In this document: piece by piece, positions 49,158 to 61,014 of the stretch
How the letters are laid out: each line of letters opens with the position of its first letter
Position numbering within the stretch: the first letter of the stretch is position 1
NCBI RefSeq assembly: GCF_000003195.3
Contig: NC_012870.2
Coordinates: 15,678,501 to 15,742,500, forward strand
Source of the DNA: Sorghum bicolor
Taxonomy: Eukaryota > Streptophyta > Magnoliopsida > Poales > Poaceae
Length of the DNA: 64,000 nucleotides
Reading direction: 5' to 3'
The notes under the pieces: generated by a model
What the model was told of the DNA's origin: nothing
The model's database searches: none
Seen by the model: only the letters and a program-made list of their open reading frames with translations
Program-made: the position numbers and the translations under genes

Positions 49158-51113
49158 TGAAAGGTCCTAATATGGCTAGAGGGGGGGGTGAATAGCCTAT
49201 TTAAAAATTCTACAAATTCACTAGAGCAAGAGGTTAGTAAATAACAAAGCGAAGTTTTTTGCTCTAGCTCTAAAGGGGTGTTTGCAAGCCACCTATCCAA
49301 CAATTCTAGTTGATATGATCACTAGGCACACAAGAGCTATGTCTCTACTTACACTAGGGAGCTACCTAAAGTTTCTATACAAGTATGTAAGCTACTCTAG
49401 TTTGCAAGAAAGTAAGAGAGAAGGTTTAATCTTTATACCAGCGCGTAGAGGGGATGAACCAATCAATAATATGAAGTCCAATCACCGGAAGAAATCCAAA
49501 GCACGATCACAATGGAGACACACGATTTTCTCCCGAGGTTCACGTGCTTGCCGGCACGCTACGTCCCTGTTGTGTCGACTAACACTGGGTGGTTCGGTGG
49601 CTAAGAGGTGTAGCACGAACCTCGTCCTCACTAGGACACCACAAGAACCTACCCACAAGTGAGGTAACTCAATGACACGAGCACTTTACTAGAGTTACCT
49701 TTCGGCTCTCCGCCGGGGAAGGTACAAGACCCCTCACAATCACCGGGAGATGGCCACGAACAATCACCAACTCGTGCCAATCCTCCTCCGCTGCTCCAAG
49801 CCGTCTAGGTGGCGGCAACCACCAAGAGTAACAAGAAAACCGCAGCTAGAACGATCCCCAAGTGCCACTAGATGCAATCACTCAAGCAAATGCACTTGGA
49901 ATCACTCCCAATCTCACAAAGATGTGTAATCTATGAAGGAGATGAGTGGGAGGTGTTTGCTTAGGCTCACAAGGATGTCTAGTAGTCAAGAATGCCAAGA
50001 GAGTTAGCCCTAAGCCAGCCAAACACGTATTTATAGCCCCTCAAACAAAAAGAGCCGTTGGCTCTTTCACTGGGCGAAATACGGGGTCACCGGACGCTCT
50101 TAAAGGGGCACCAGACGCTCAACACATGTGTCCGGTGCTCCAACGTCAGCCGCGTGTCAGAATCTAACGGTAACCTGCAGAGCACCGGACGCGTCCGGTG
50201 CACACCGGTCCTAAACTCAGAGAGGTCTGCAGGCGCGCGAGGTCACCGGACGCGTCCGGTGCTCACCGGTCTTAAACCCAGAGAGCACAGCAAACCGCGC
50301 AGGTCACCGGACGCACACCGTCCGGTGCTTCCAGTCAAGCACTCTGGCCAAAGTCAGATAGCACCGGACGTATGAACAGGAGCTCCCCAGCGTCCGGTGT
50401 TCACCGTCCGGTGCTTAACCCTAGCACCACAGCACACCGGACGCACAGCCTCTGCGTCCGGTGCCTCAACAGCCAGCGTTCGGTGAGTGTTTCTCTGCGA
50501 GGAACACTCCCACGACTTCTCCAAACTTCCCACCGGCGTAATAGAAAATATGCACTTCAAGTTCTCGAAAAGCGCTGAATCCCGCCTCGCAAGCTCGGCG
50601 GGAGGGAGAGAGGAACCCAACCTCTCTCTACCCTTCAAACTCCACCTCCTTCTCAAAGTGTGCCAACACCACAATGTGTAAACCAACATGTGCACGTGTG
50701 TTAGCATTTTCACAATCATTTTCTTCGAAGGAGTTAAGTTAGCTCACTAGGTTCTAAATGCATGCACCTGAACAATGACACCTAGTGGCACTTGATAACC
50801 GCTTAGCCAAAGAATTCCCCTCTTTATAGTACGGCTATCTATCCTAAATGTGATCACACCCTCTATGGTGTCTTGATCACCAAAACCAAAACCCTAAGCA
50901 ATACCTTTGCCTTGATCTCCATAGGGTTTTGTTTTTCTCTTTCTTCTTTTCCAAGTTGAGCACTTGATCATCTTGTGGTTATCACCATCATCACCATGAT
51001 CATCACTTGCTCCATCACTTGGCATGTACCAACCTCATTAAGTCTACACACACTTAGTATAGAGGTTAGTACAAGGGTTTCATCAATTATCCAAAACCAA
51101 ACTAAGGCTTTCA
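49158..51113. mobile_element. Inner solo LTR, 1.96 kb
   Basis: It begins TGAAAGGTCC and ends GGCTTTCA, an inverted TGAAAG/CTTTCA pair. Perfect CTCGT duplications flank it (49153-49157 and 51114-51118). The opening phrase followed by a run of G and GTGAATAGCC is common in grass LTRs. It has no interior region, so it is a solo LTR. The block 50070-50470 inside it is rich in CACCGGACG/CGTCCGGTG motifs. Confidence 0.9.
50070..50470. repeat. CACCGGACG / CGTCCGGTG palindromic motif cluster
   Basis: Within about 400 bases the motif CACCGGACG(C) and its complement (G)CGTCCGGTG occur more than ten times, often as a direct palindromic pair with no spacer, with irregular unique text between. It lies inside the inner solo LTR. 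Confidence 0.8.
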
Positions 51114-51280
51114 CTCGTGCACAACCGAGAAGATCTTCCCGGTCGGCCACCCATCCCTAAATTTTGCTAGGCCAAACACGCTTAACCTTTAGAGACAGGC
51201 TTCCAAAAAAGAAGTTGCAGTTTGTTGGTATGAGTATTCTAATAATCCTATTAAGCCCTGAATCGGGATGTTACAGTGGA

Positions 51281-53720
51281 GATCTTTATTAAGTCATTGT
51301 GAGCTTGTATCTAAAATTTCATAATTTTTGGACACCATTTGCTTTTCACCCTAAGTAACACGTGTTGCCAGGTTCATATTGGACTTGTGTGAGATTCTCG
51401 AGCAATTTTCAGATATTTGGTGTTGAATCTGGGATAGAGACCAAAATCAGAAGATAAAATTGGATTTAGCTCCATTCGCTCCTACTCTAGTTACCTTTCA
51501 TGGTCTTTCAATTGACATTGGAGTAGGTAGGGACATTCTATCTTAAGTGGTTCCTGATCCGCGAAGGCGATATGTAGTGAGATAGTAGTAACACTCCCTT
51601 CTTTAATGTGGGAAGGTTCAAATATTTCCTTACTAGCATCAATTCGAAAGTTTGGGAGTTTTGCTTGGCTCAGGACTATGTGGTCTTAGTGGCTCGAGTT
51701 GATAAGCTCCAAATTGATGAGCACAAGGGCAATAGTAAGGCCTAAAATTCATGAATCTCTCTCTGCCTTAGTACGTTTGTGTTTCCAATCTTGAGATGGC
51801 TCATCATGAGATATGGTCCACTCTTGAGAAGTATCATGAGTAAACATCTTATGTTAAGACCAAACTCTTTGAGACCCAACATTAAGAGTATGAGAACATT
51901 GTGCAACTTTCTAGAGAGTCAATTGATTTGATGTTTTAACAATCTCAATTGATTGTGTACAAGATGTGTGCTAAGAGGCCACAGCTACCCTATGATAATC
52001 ATGAGAGGGCATGAAACTGCTATAAGCTTAGATCATAGGGTTTGGGAAATCAAAGTTGCAATCATTGAGTCTCCAAACTACAAGACTCTCACATTCAATT
52101 AGCTTTTCAACAAGCTCAAGTCTAAAGAGATAGACCAGTAATCTAGAGCCAAAATTGAGAACCTAACAAACTCATCCATGGCTCTAGTGTCTAGTTTACG
52201 AGGACCTTCAGCTAACCCCTTACCCACTTTGTTTGCCTTGTTTTCTTTGATGTCTATCACTAAGGAGAAAGTTGAGGTACTTGGAGACGATGAGCTGGCG
52301 TTGGTCATTATCAACCAGTTCAAGTGGTTCCCCGACAACTGCAAGAACTGGCGGCGAGGTGTGGACACAAGGAGGGCTGCTTGAATTGCGGAGACCCCGA
52401 CCACCGCATGGCCAACTACACCAAGAAGAAGGGTAAGGAGGACTACAACAAACATAAAGATAAGTGCAAGTACACCTCTAGTAAGCACAAGTTCAAGGGG
52501 ATAAAGTTGTACAAGAAGGCGCTCAAGAAGCTGTTCCACAAGACTACCAAGGCACAAGGGCGCGCCTTCCTTGACTCTCTCAATGAACTCGAGAAGGACT
52601 CCACCGCTAACAACACCTCCACCTCTAGTGATGATAAGTTCGAGCACAAGATCAAGGACAAGTGTAATGGACATTGTTTCCACGCGAACACCACCAAGAA
52701 GGGATTCTGCATCATGGCGCTTGATGACAAGAAGACAGGTGTGATAGCGACAATGGCAAAAACTCTTAACTCTAAGGTATCATGTTCCGCTAACAAGCTT
52801 GGTGCTGAGTTGAATACCATGAACGTAGCTTTTCTTAGTCACGATACAAGCTACTTAAATGTGTGGTGAAAGAGCAGAGACAGAGTTCAAGGCTAATCTA
52901 GAGCAAAAGCAGTTAAGGACCTTGAGTTTGCTAGAGCTCGAGTTGTGTTTGAGGAGATAGAGTGCGATAGATGCATGGTACACATGTCAAAAATTGCCAC
53001 ACCGCAAACTGAAAAATGCATGTTTGCTCTATGAGCTAATGAAGTGAAGTATAGGGCTAGCTTGTTGGGTGTGTGCAAGTTGTGTCCCACTTTGTAGTCG
53101 AAGATAGTTGAAAATAACGCTAAGATAGGATTGCATGAGAAGGCTAACTATGATAATGTTCTAGCTGAGTATTTGTTTTGTCAAGGCCTGATCTATGAAC
53201 CGGAGGCTTGTCGTGTAGCTAAGACTAGATCCGAGAAAGAAACACATACCTTTGGACTATCTTGAGCTAGGTGTCAGGTAGAGAGCCTCGGCGACTTTGG
53301 CCTTGCTCTCCGCAGCACCAATTTTGCTAAGACCACCAGTGCCAATTTTGCCACTATAACGCCAACGCTAGCGGACACATTGGGCTAGTGGGCTACCTCT
53401 ACCAAGCCTAAGTCACACTAGAGGGTCTCAGCAGTTAACATCAAGATGGATGTACATCTTCAGCTTTAGAATTATGCTGCTAGAGATCATGAGCAGCCGC
53501 AAGGCCATCGCGTCCAGCACTCGCCCTTGTCCTTCATTGAGTGGGTCCTATCCCTTTCAGTAGGATATTCTTTGTAAAATTCTATCCTTGCCAGCATTGC
53601 ACTAGCGCTGCCACGTCAGTTGAAGGGTGCTTTCGAGGGGGTATATAGACATGTGGTGGACAGCTTAACAAGTTTAGGGACCCATATTTCGATTTTGAGA
53701 GTTAATGGATCCAAGTGGCA
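51281..53720 (+). pseudogene. Decayed Ty1/copia gag region
   Basis: The best part (52160-52870) reads RAKIENLTNSSMALVSSLRG, VEVLGDDELALVIINQFKWF, then after a frameshift near 52370 a zinc-knuckle-like CLNCGDPDHRMANYTKKKGK. This is the order of copia Gag proteins. In the knuckle CX2CX4HX4C, the last Cys is Tyr. Upstream, fragments such as EMAHHEIWSTLEKYHE (~51795) fit the N-terminal gag domain. Several stops are present. No protease, integrase or RT was found downstream, and no LTRs were matched. Confidence 0.65.
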
Positions 53721-53723
53721 TAA

Positions 53724-53992
53724 GAGCAACTCCAACCCACCTCCTAAACAAGTCCCTATTCTAAATCTAGGGACTTGATCCAAAAAATCAACTCCAACCC
53801 ACCTCCTATTAGGCTCCCATTTTCCATGCCCTCCTAAATTATAGTTTCAGCCCCTCACATCTAGAACCCCTTATCCTACTTATTTAGGAGGTGGGTTGGA
53901 GTTGGGTCTTAATTTGAGCCTCTATTTTTTTTATCATAGCATGTAAATAAAAATTTAAAGGCTTAATTTAGGGACTTGGGCTGTAGTTGCTC
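53724..53992. mobile_element. Tourist-like MITE
   Basis: A 269-base element starts GAGCAACTCCAACCC and ends with the near-complement TGTAGTTGCTC, flanked by TAA duplications (53721-53723 and 53993-53995). Internal repeats of CTCCAACCCACCTCCTA and complements allow folding. A TAA duplication suits PIF/Harbinger-type Tourist elements. Confidence 0.85.
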
Positions 53993-53995
53993 TAA

Positions 53996-55502
53996 GGCCA
54001 CAAGTTCAAAGACCGCCAATGTATTTAGCAGTTATTTTTATTATGTATTTAGACATAGTATACATCTAAGTGCAAAACAAAAACTATAAATCTAAAAAAG
54101 ACAAAACTTTTTATAATTTGAATAAGTGATATTATTATTTTTTATGAATATAACCGTATAGATATAAATAGTTACATATATGTGTCCATAGTCACCTCTA
54201 CGAGTGCGCACACATACGTATTTTAACCTAATATATTAGCATTTAGTTAAAATTTTAAAAAAGTATAATACTTTTTTAATCATAGTACGGACACAAGTAC
54301 TCTGACTAATACGAACTCATGCACACACTCTGCCTCTATGACCTCATAAATCACATCGCCAAATTCATCGAATGCGATCACCTAATAAATCTAAATAGCT
54401 CACGTACAATTTGTTCATTTAAATATTATCATATTATTATGAAAAAAAAAGGTGAGAACATTTGACTAACTCAGATTTTGTACGTCCTGTACTTGTGCAC
54501 AAATTGTCTCGGCTAGAATACCAAGTTTCAATCCAGCAAAACCGTAGACTTTTGAGCGCGGCACCGGCACGCAAGCAAATACGCATGTGGGCCGCTAAAA
54601 AGTCCTAGTACCTACGGCAGCCACACTGACGACCATAATAACTCCTAAAGCAGACAATTAAACGATTACTGTAGTTTTGAAAAGATGGGCTCTAAAAACG
54701 TACACTTTGTTGAACCATATCGGCACGGCACTTAACAATGTTCATACGGATCAGGTGCCATCATCACCAGCTGGTAAAAAACTAACAAACCTACTCGACA
54801 CACCATGGAACGACGCCCACGACCGGCACGACGTCGCCATGATCTGTCGTCACCTATACTGCCCTTGGGCGACTTCCTGCTGGGTTCCGATCGATTCCTC
54901 AACGCTCGACGCCTTTGAGGGGTCAAGATTACGTTGTTGACTAGTATGGAAATTTGTAACGGTTGAAGCATGCATGGAAGCTGTGAAAGTTTCATATATT
55001 ACTGTACCAACAGTAACAGCTGCTACAGCGAACGTAGAGACATTATTGCATTGTTGTTACAGTAAAGGTCACTATAACACATGGGAAACATATGTTACTA
55101 TGAAGCGATTTAATTTTCATTAAAAATATATATGTTCCTATTGTTTTCAGAAAACTAACGTGTAAAAAGTAATTTGTAATTTTTTATACTAATTATTGAC
55201 TCTATGGCCTTGTTATTGAACTCATAGCTAGGGATAACCCAAACTATCACTGATTTGAAATTCGAGGAAGTTGTTATAGAAAGCCTGCCATCAGGGACGA
55301 AGCCAGAAAAAAATTTAGGAGGGGCTGAACAATAGTTTTACATCAACTTAGCTCTACTATTACTCCTTATAAATATAGATTAATAATGAAATTCACAAAA
55401 TATATCTAAAAAATAAAGTGTTCAGCCCACCCTACCATATAATTTTGTGTCTAAAATTAGAAGAAAAACACTAAAAATTTCACTGGGCCAGCAGCGGTAG
55501 GG
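53996..55502. other. Intergenic, no gene recognised
   Basis: AT-rich DNA with no credible coding frame. At about 55295-55335 the phrase GGGACGAAGCCAGAAAAAAA..GGGGCTGAACAA is common in grass genomes and probably belongs to a repeat ending near the CACTA element. Confidence 0.45.
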
Positions 55503-55519
55503 CACTACTGGAAACTGCC

Positions 55520-56055
55520 TCTTTGCCGAGGGCTAGAAGCCCTCGGCAAAGGCCCAAATGCCCTCGGCAAAGGCTTTGCCGAGGGCGGCCCTCGGCAAAG
55601 GGCTCTCGGGGAATTTTTAGACGGCAAAGATGGCCTTTGCCGAGGGCCGTTTGTCGGGCACTCGGCAAAGCTAGGCCCTCGGCAAAGAAAAGTAACCATA
55701 ACGGCGCCGTTTCTCGGGATGGAGTCTTTGCCGAGGGCCTCTACCACCGGCCCTCGGCAAAGAAATTGAGCAGAATTTTTTTCCAAAAAACTCTTTGCCG
55801 AGGGCTACAGGGAGGCCCTCGGCAAAGATCTCGTCCCTCGGCAAAGAAAATGGCCAGTTTTTTTTTAAAAAAATCTTTGCCGAGGGCCCTCGGCAAAGAC
55901 CCCTTCTTTGCCGAGGGCCGCAAGGAGGCCCTCGGCAAAGAATGCACGCAGAAATTTTTTTTGTAAATTTCTTTGCCGAGGGCTCTGGCAAAGGCCCTCG
56001 GCAAAGACCCAATCTTTGCCGAGGGCTATGGTCAAGGCCCTCGGCAAAGAGACAG
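55520..56055. repeat. CACTA subterminal repeat array (TTTGCCGAGGGC)
   Basis: About 20 copies of TTTGCCGAGGGC and its complement GCCCTCGGCAAA, in alternating orientation and separated by 10-40 bases, often as facing pairs. This matches known transposase-binding subterminal repeats of grass CACTA elements. The Arg/Pro-rich frames it produces on both strands are artefacts. Confidence 0.9.
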
Positions 56056-56342
56056 AAAATTTTATTTCTAATTTGTTTTTTACATTCCATCCACATAAAC
56101 ATTTCATATATATATATCAACCATCACATATGTATATCATGCACAATCCAATTTCTCACAATATATCACAACCATAATTATGAAACCACAAATCATAATA
56201 TCACAACCATATTACAAGTCTCAGCATGTTCATCATCATTCACATGTTTATTACAACAAGTTCATCAAATCCAAACACAAGTCACAACTATAAACCACAA
56301 ATCACGCTAAAGTCCAACCACATCACCTACCACGAGTCCTCA

Positions 56343-58693
56343 TCAAGGTAGCCTATGAGAAGATGGTGAAGGAAAGGCCTGATCACCTGGTGACGCATTT
56401 GCAGGATGATTCGAACCCGCGGACGGAGGCTGCACAAAGAAGTAGAGATTGCATGTTTGAGTAATATGGGAAAACAATATTAAAAATTTTGGCAGCACCT
56501 CTCCTGAACAGGGAGGTTTACAAAACCTGCAAAAACAACGGCACGAAGGCCGACATCCAGAACGGCACGAAGGCCGACATCCACAACGGCACGAAGGCCA
56601 ACATACATGCAAAGACAAGTGAAAAGCGGACTTTTATACTTACAGGAGTAGCTGCAGGAGTAGGAGGTGGAGGAGCTGAAAACAGCACAGGTACACCCGA
56701 TGCTTGCCCAAGACTTTGCATGATCGCCATCATCTCCGCCATCTGCTTCTGCGCTCCCTCGAACGCGGCCTTCTGTGCCTCTAGCTGTGCGGTTAGTGCC
56801 GCGGTCTGCTCTTGGCTTTGCCTTTTTGTTTCTTGCAGCTCAGCCTACAATATTTCACTCCAATATATCAGTAATCTGCTTGTAATTTTGGTGTGTAAAA
56901 ATGAACATACGATATCCATTACCTGGAGTGCTTCAACCTGCTGCAGTGCTGGAGTAGGGCGTGGGCGTATGGCCTGGCTAGAGCTCGTGCTCCGTGCTCG
57001 GATAGCGTCGAGGTTTCGAACAGTGGAGGGGTCAATGGCACCATCTGCAATCCACAGTCGCCCGTGCTTCTTGCCTCCTCCGAGCCTCATGATTGCCTCT
57101 GCATCAATTGGCTCGGTGCGCACATTGTAATCTTCCCCATGGATCTCCCTTACCGCTGACGTGTACTCTTGAACTTTAGTGTACACGTTCGGGTCGGAGT
57201 ACACCTCTGGGGGGGCAGCTGGATCGAAGGAGACAGAGGACGACGCCCTGCCCATGTGGGACATAGCCCACGCAGAGAACTCTGAGACCTCCTCGCCCGG
57301 GTGCGCAGCCTCCTGCAAGAAAGGCGGGAGGATGGTGAGAAATCTAGCATAATTGAGTCTCAAAAGAAATGAAAAAATCACTTACATATGCTTGTTTGTA
57401 TGCAGGGAGGCTGCGGCTGCCTTGATGGTGAGTCGGACCTTGCCTCATCAGACGTTGTTCCCGCTGCCTCTCGTGCGTGTCAACATAGTCCTGTGACAAC
57501 CATTTGTCCACGATCATGGCCCAGCACTCGGGAAACGATCGACACCACCAGGGAATCACCTACAAATCATCAACAGAGTATTTGACACATTAGAAGATAA
57601 AATTGAACCCACTTAATATCAAAACGAATCATTGTGAATGTTATTCACCTACCTCAAGGTACTGGTCTCGGGTCAGCGTAACCTGTCTTGCATGAGGCTT
57701 GGGGAGGGACTGGTGAAGTACCGACCTGTAGTAGTCTATGTGGGACTGGATGCGCGCATTGTGGTGCATCTCGGTGACGTACTTCCTACAAGCTGTAGTA
57801 GCCGCCCGATTCGCCTGGGCCTCAAGTCCTTCTTCGGCCTTGAAAAATTTCTACATACAAAACCAATGTATCCATTCATTATTTCAATAAAAGTTTTAAC
57901 CAACGAATATGATGTATTAAGCAATGTTCTGCGAGAGAGACTTACCCAAAACTCCGCTAATACCCGCTCCTGCTTGTTGCGGTAAGTGTCATCCGTGGCC
58001 AGCGCGTACCTATCCCAGTTGGAGGCCGGCTCCCGCACCACCGGCTCCTCGGACAGTTTCACAATGCCGGGGTACCATTTCCTGCACAAAACACCGAGGA
58101 CGCTCGTAGGGGTGCGTGTTGTAGTACCCGACAAAACCAACCAAGTCCTGCACAAGTGATTAAGAAAATTTATTAGTTTCTCTTATGATTTCCAACATAT
58201 CTTATGAAGTAGCTGTGATGACATCTATAGTTAGTTACCTCTTTGCCACAGGCCGAATCACTGCGCGGTTGTGAGGAAGCGGTACCGGAGGCAGGCTCGC
58301 AGGACCTCGCTCGTAGGGAGTCCGAGCAGTGGTACCCCCTCCCTCGCCCTCGAGCGCCTCGCCTCCCTCACACTCAAGCGCCTCGCCTCCCTCGTCCTCG
58401 GGCGCCTCGCCTCCCTCGCAATCGGGCACCAAGGCTCCCTCACATTCCTCGCCCGTCTGCTGACCTGCCTCGTCCCCCGACGTGTCTGTGGTCGTGGCCG
58501 TCACGTGCTCCTCCTCTAGCACAAGCTCGCGTGGTGCTAGAGGAGACCGCTGCCTCCTACGACGGCTGCCCCTGGTCCTCCTCTCGTCACCTCCCCTGGA
58601 CGCTGCCCCAGACGAGGACCCCTCACCTCGAAGGCGCGGGCGGTCTCTCCCGTAAACCGAGGGCGTCTCACGGCGTGGACGTCTGCTCGCCAT
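56343..58693 (-). CDS. CACTA accessory protein, Transposase_24 (Ptta/En/Spm) type, seven exons
   Basis: Exons on the minus strand: 58693-58239, 58147-57946, 57850-57653, 57559-57386, 57312-56923, 56844-56644, 56429-56343. All junctions are GT-AG and all phases agree, giving 568 residues with no internal stop. The N-terminus is basic with RRRRQRS, followed by an acidic repeat (GGEALE units). The core includes KWYPGIVKLSEEPVV, NKQERVLAEFW, KYVTEMHHNARIQSHI and YTSAVREIHGEDYNVRTEPI, typical of the plant Transposase_24 family. A Gln/Glu-rich segment (QETKRQSQEQTAALTAQLEA) suggests a coiled coil near the C-terminus. In CACTA elements, such a protein is thought to help bind subterminal repeats, comparable to TNPA; this is inference. 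The ATG at 58693 follows a likely acceptor (TTGCAG), so a 5' leader intron is probable. Confidence 0.8.
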
Positions 58694-58810
58694 CTTGGTT
58701 CGATCACCTGCAATCACAAAGAATGAACAAGATTAATTAGTACATATATTAGAAATAGATTCAGAATATATAAACAAAACACAAAATAAAGAAATATAGT
58801 ATTACAGGTA

Positions 58811-59696
58811 TTAGGAATAATCTTCATGATTGGGATCATAGGTCTCATCATCACTGTCAAAATTGTCCAAATGGATAACACTATCCGAAGGTTCTATGTT
58901 GTCATCATCATCATTGCCTAGAAGTAATTGCTCAAGCATTGCTATGTCCTTCACATTTACCACCACATCTCCATCGACCTCGCCATCAACCATTTCGTTG
59001 TCCACTTCCATTTCAATTGGGCTCGGTAAGACGATCTCAAATGTCCCTGGTAGCCCATCTTCTTGATAGAACTGTCCATCATATGTGTTTGCATTGAAGT
59101 TGTAATCATCATCATTTGGTGCAGGTAGTTTACCATGTGGAGATACTTGGTGCACAATAGCCCAACCCTTAAGATCCTCTTTGTCTTGGTTGGCGTATCG
59201 AGTATAATACACCTGGACGGCCTGTTGAGCCACAATGTATACATCTTTTCCAGGATAGATGGAATCTTCCCGAATCTCGACTAGCCCAAGATGAGGGGTT
59301 CGTCTTGTTGATTGTGGATCGAACCAGTGACATTTGAACATGACAGGTTTAAGAGGTTTGTCTCTATGAAACAAGAGCTCAATGATTTCCTCAATTCTAC
59401 CATGATAGTCGAGGCCATCCGTGCCAGGCGTACAAACTCCACTATTTGTGGTTTTTCGTTTGGGTCGAATCTGCTCATAACCGGTTGTGTGGAAACGATA
59501 TCCATTCACGTCATAGCCAACAAATGACTTGACCCTAACATCACAGCCATTTGCAACTTGTTTCAACTGGTCACTCATGGACGAACCGGTCTGGGCCTAC
59601 AAGGTGAAGCATGATAGATTGTTATATTAATCAAACTAACGATCAGCTTGGATGATCGAATGTACGACCTAAATTCAACATTACCTTTTTTTGAAC
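58811..59696 (-). pseudogene. CACTA transposase (TNPD type), C-terminal DUF4216 part, disrupted
   Basis: The last exon (59596-58811) reads VKSFVGYDVNGYRFHTTGYE, TTNSGVCTPG, HGRIEEIIEL, FKCHWFDP and AQQAVQVYYTRY, which is the DUF4216 domain at the end of CACTA transposases, then an acidic tail rich in Asp. An intron (GT...TAG, 59684-59597) precedes it. Only 12 bases of the next exon upstream remain before the retrotransposon insertion at 59697. The catalytic domain, if present, lies beyond the window and is no longer joined to this exon. Confidence 0.8.
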
Positions 59697-60398
59697 TGTT
59701 GGGAAAATGCTCTCCGCACTCCCCAGCAGTACGGTGAAACGTGAACCTTCTCACTCGGTGCCGTGAGAGGTTTGAGCTCCAACGGACAGTAGGCTCAACG
59801 GTAGGTGAAAACAGTGAATGCTCTCTCTCTCCATTAACGACGGCATCGCGCCCCTTATATAGGGCCCGGAAACCGACATAACGACATTTACATAAATACC
59901 CCGTGACGGTGGGAGGATATTCCAGCATATTCTTACATCACAGTCTACTGACCCTAAGTCACCTGTGTAATTTCACATTGCAAGCCCTTCGTTTATCCTC
60001 TGTCTGGGGCTTCAGTCGGTCGGAGGCTTGGATCCTCCGCCCAATCGCGGATCCTCCGACACTTCGGTGTCGGAGGTTCCTCAGCCTGGCCGGGCCGGAG
60101 GTTGCTCGTCCCGGCCACCCCGGGGGTTCCTCCTTAGCCTAGTCGAGTCGGAGGTCTTCGGCCTGGCCGCGTTCTCGCCATCCTCGGACCCGGGAAGGTC
60201 GGAGGTTCCCCCCTTTCCTTGCTTGTGGGCCTCCGCCGGTGTCTCAGTCCCTGCACACTCTTAGCACGACCAGATGAGTCGTCAACATTAGTATTTTCCA
60301 GTGAAGGATATCCTTCGACGCTTCAGGCGTCGGAGGTTCCTTGGGTGAAGGATAACCTTCGACGCTACCAGGGGGAAGGATGCAGCTGTTCCCCAACA
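59697..60398 (-). repeat. 3' LTR of the minus-strand Ty3 element
   Basis: The 702-base LTR begins TGTTGGGAAAA and ends TTCCCCAACA, TG...CA with inverted ends. In minus-strand reading the TATA box CTATATAAGG lies at 59855-59862. The half near 60000-60350 carries several copies of the TCGGAGGTTCC motif, which recurs in the antisense gene's introns and exons. Confidence 0.85.
59855..59862 (-). promoter_or_regulatory. TATA box of the 3' LTR
   Basis: Plus-strand TTATATAG reads CTATATAA on the minus strand and is followed by GGGGCGCG and an R/U5-like stretch to the LTR end. Its orientation supports a minus-strand element. Confidence 0.55.
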
Positions 60399-60412
60399 GT
60401 TCCCCCCTTTTT
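60399..60412 (-). other. Polypurine tract next to the 3' LTR
   Basis: Plus-strand GTTCCCCCCTTTTT is AAAAAGGGGGGAAC on the minus strand, directly before the LTR start. This is where plus-strand DNA would be primed. It shows that 59697-60398 is a 3' LTR, not a 5' one. Confidence 0.75.
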
Positions 60413-60762
60413 GGGCTAATGGCACTCCTGCGGTCCATGTGCTCAAAAACACGCCGCGCTGCGGAGGCTACGAGCACGGTTGCTGCCTTCCCCCCTGGTG
60501 CGCAGGATGTGCTTGTTAGCATTGTTGGAAAAATGTTTCTTTTACTTAGTCATAATTTCCTTGGTTTGTTTGTTTTGCAAGGATCCTATGGTCATTACTG
60601 TTCTGATACCTTGTTATCCTTCGCGATTTATATTTCGGAGGTTATTATAGTCGTTGGAGTTAGCCGTTGGTGATGGAGAATCGCAACGGTCGGGCCGAAT
60701 CCTCCGCTTTTAGCCGTTGGGCGCGGGGAATCGCAACGGCCGCGCGGTCGCAGACCCCCCCC

Positions 60763-60770
60763 TATAAAAG
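60763..60770 (+). promoter_or_regulatory. TATA box of the antisense gene
   Basis: TATAAAAG follows CCCCCCCC and precedes a leader of ~220 bases to the ATG at 61015. The region just upstream holds GC-rich repeats (TAGCCGTTGG and GGAATCGCAACGG twice each). It points away from the LTR and into the plus-strand gene. Confidence 0.6.
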
Positions 60771-61014
60771 GGGATGCTGGGGAGCTTTGAGCTCTCACCC
60801 CTGCTGCTCATTGCCTGCACACTTTCCTTCGCCACATCTTTCTCTCTGAGCTGCTCGCGTGCGTTTTTGTTGTGTTTAGTTCTGAAGTGTTATCGGAGGA
60901 TATACGGTGGCTCATCTTCCTCCGCCGCGTCCTTCGAGGTCAGATTTTTCTGGTCCTTTGCGCAATTTCCTTAGTGTGAGGTCTGGAGGTTGGCTGCGGA
61001 GGTTTGAGGAGTGG

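Larger units (their letters stand above)
48633..51275. mobile_element. Outer solo LTR, interrupted by another solo LTR
   Basis: The ends are TGTAACGTCC and GGGATGTTACA, flanked by perfect GTGGA duplications (48628-48632 and 51276-51280). Removing the nested element at 49158-51113 and one CTCGT copy leaves an LTR of about 680 bases. There is no interior or second LTR. The TG...CA ends and 5-base duplication support an LTR-retrotransposon origin. Confidence 0.82.
55503..59696 (-). mobile_element. Large CACTA (En/Spm) element, 3' end; interrupted at 59696
   Basis: It starts with the terminal sequence CACTACTGGAAA and a dense subterminal array. A Transposase_24 gene and the C-terminal part of a TNPD-type transposase (DUF4216) follow on the minus strand. 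So 55503 is the element's 3' end. At 59696 a Ty3 retrotransposon is inserted and the rest of the element lies beyond the window. The three bases before the end are GGG; the matching duplication is outside. Confidence 0.88.

Noticed and set aside
55480..56310. Multiple Arg/Pro-rich frames and a CRISPR-like look
   Set aside because: The repeats alternate in orientation with irregular spacing, lie at a CACTA end in a plant genome and are the subterminal array.
60907..61014. An N-terminal extension of the antisense gene
   Set aside because: It begins at GTG and is closed upstream by TGA. Use of a non-AUG start or an upstream exon cannot be excluded but is not supported.
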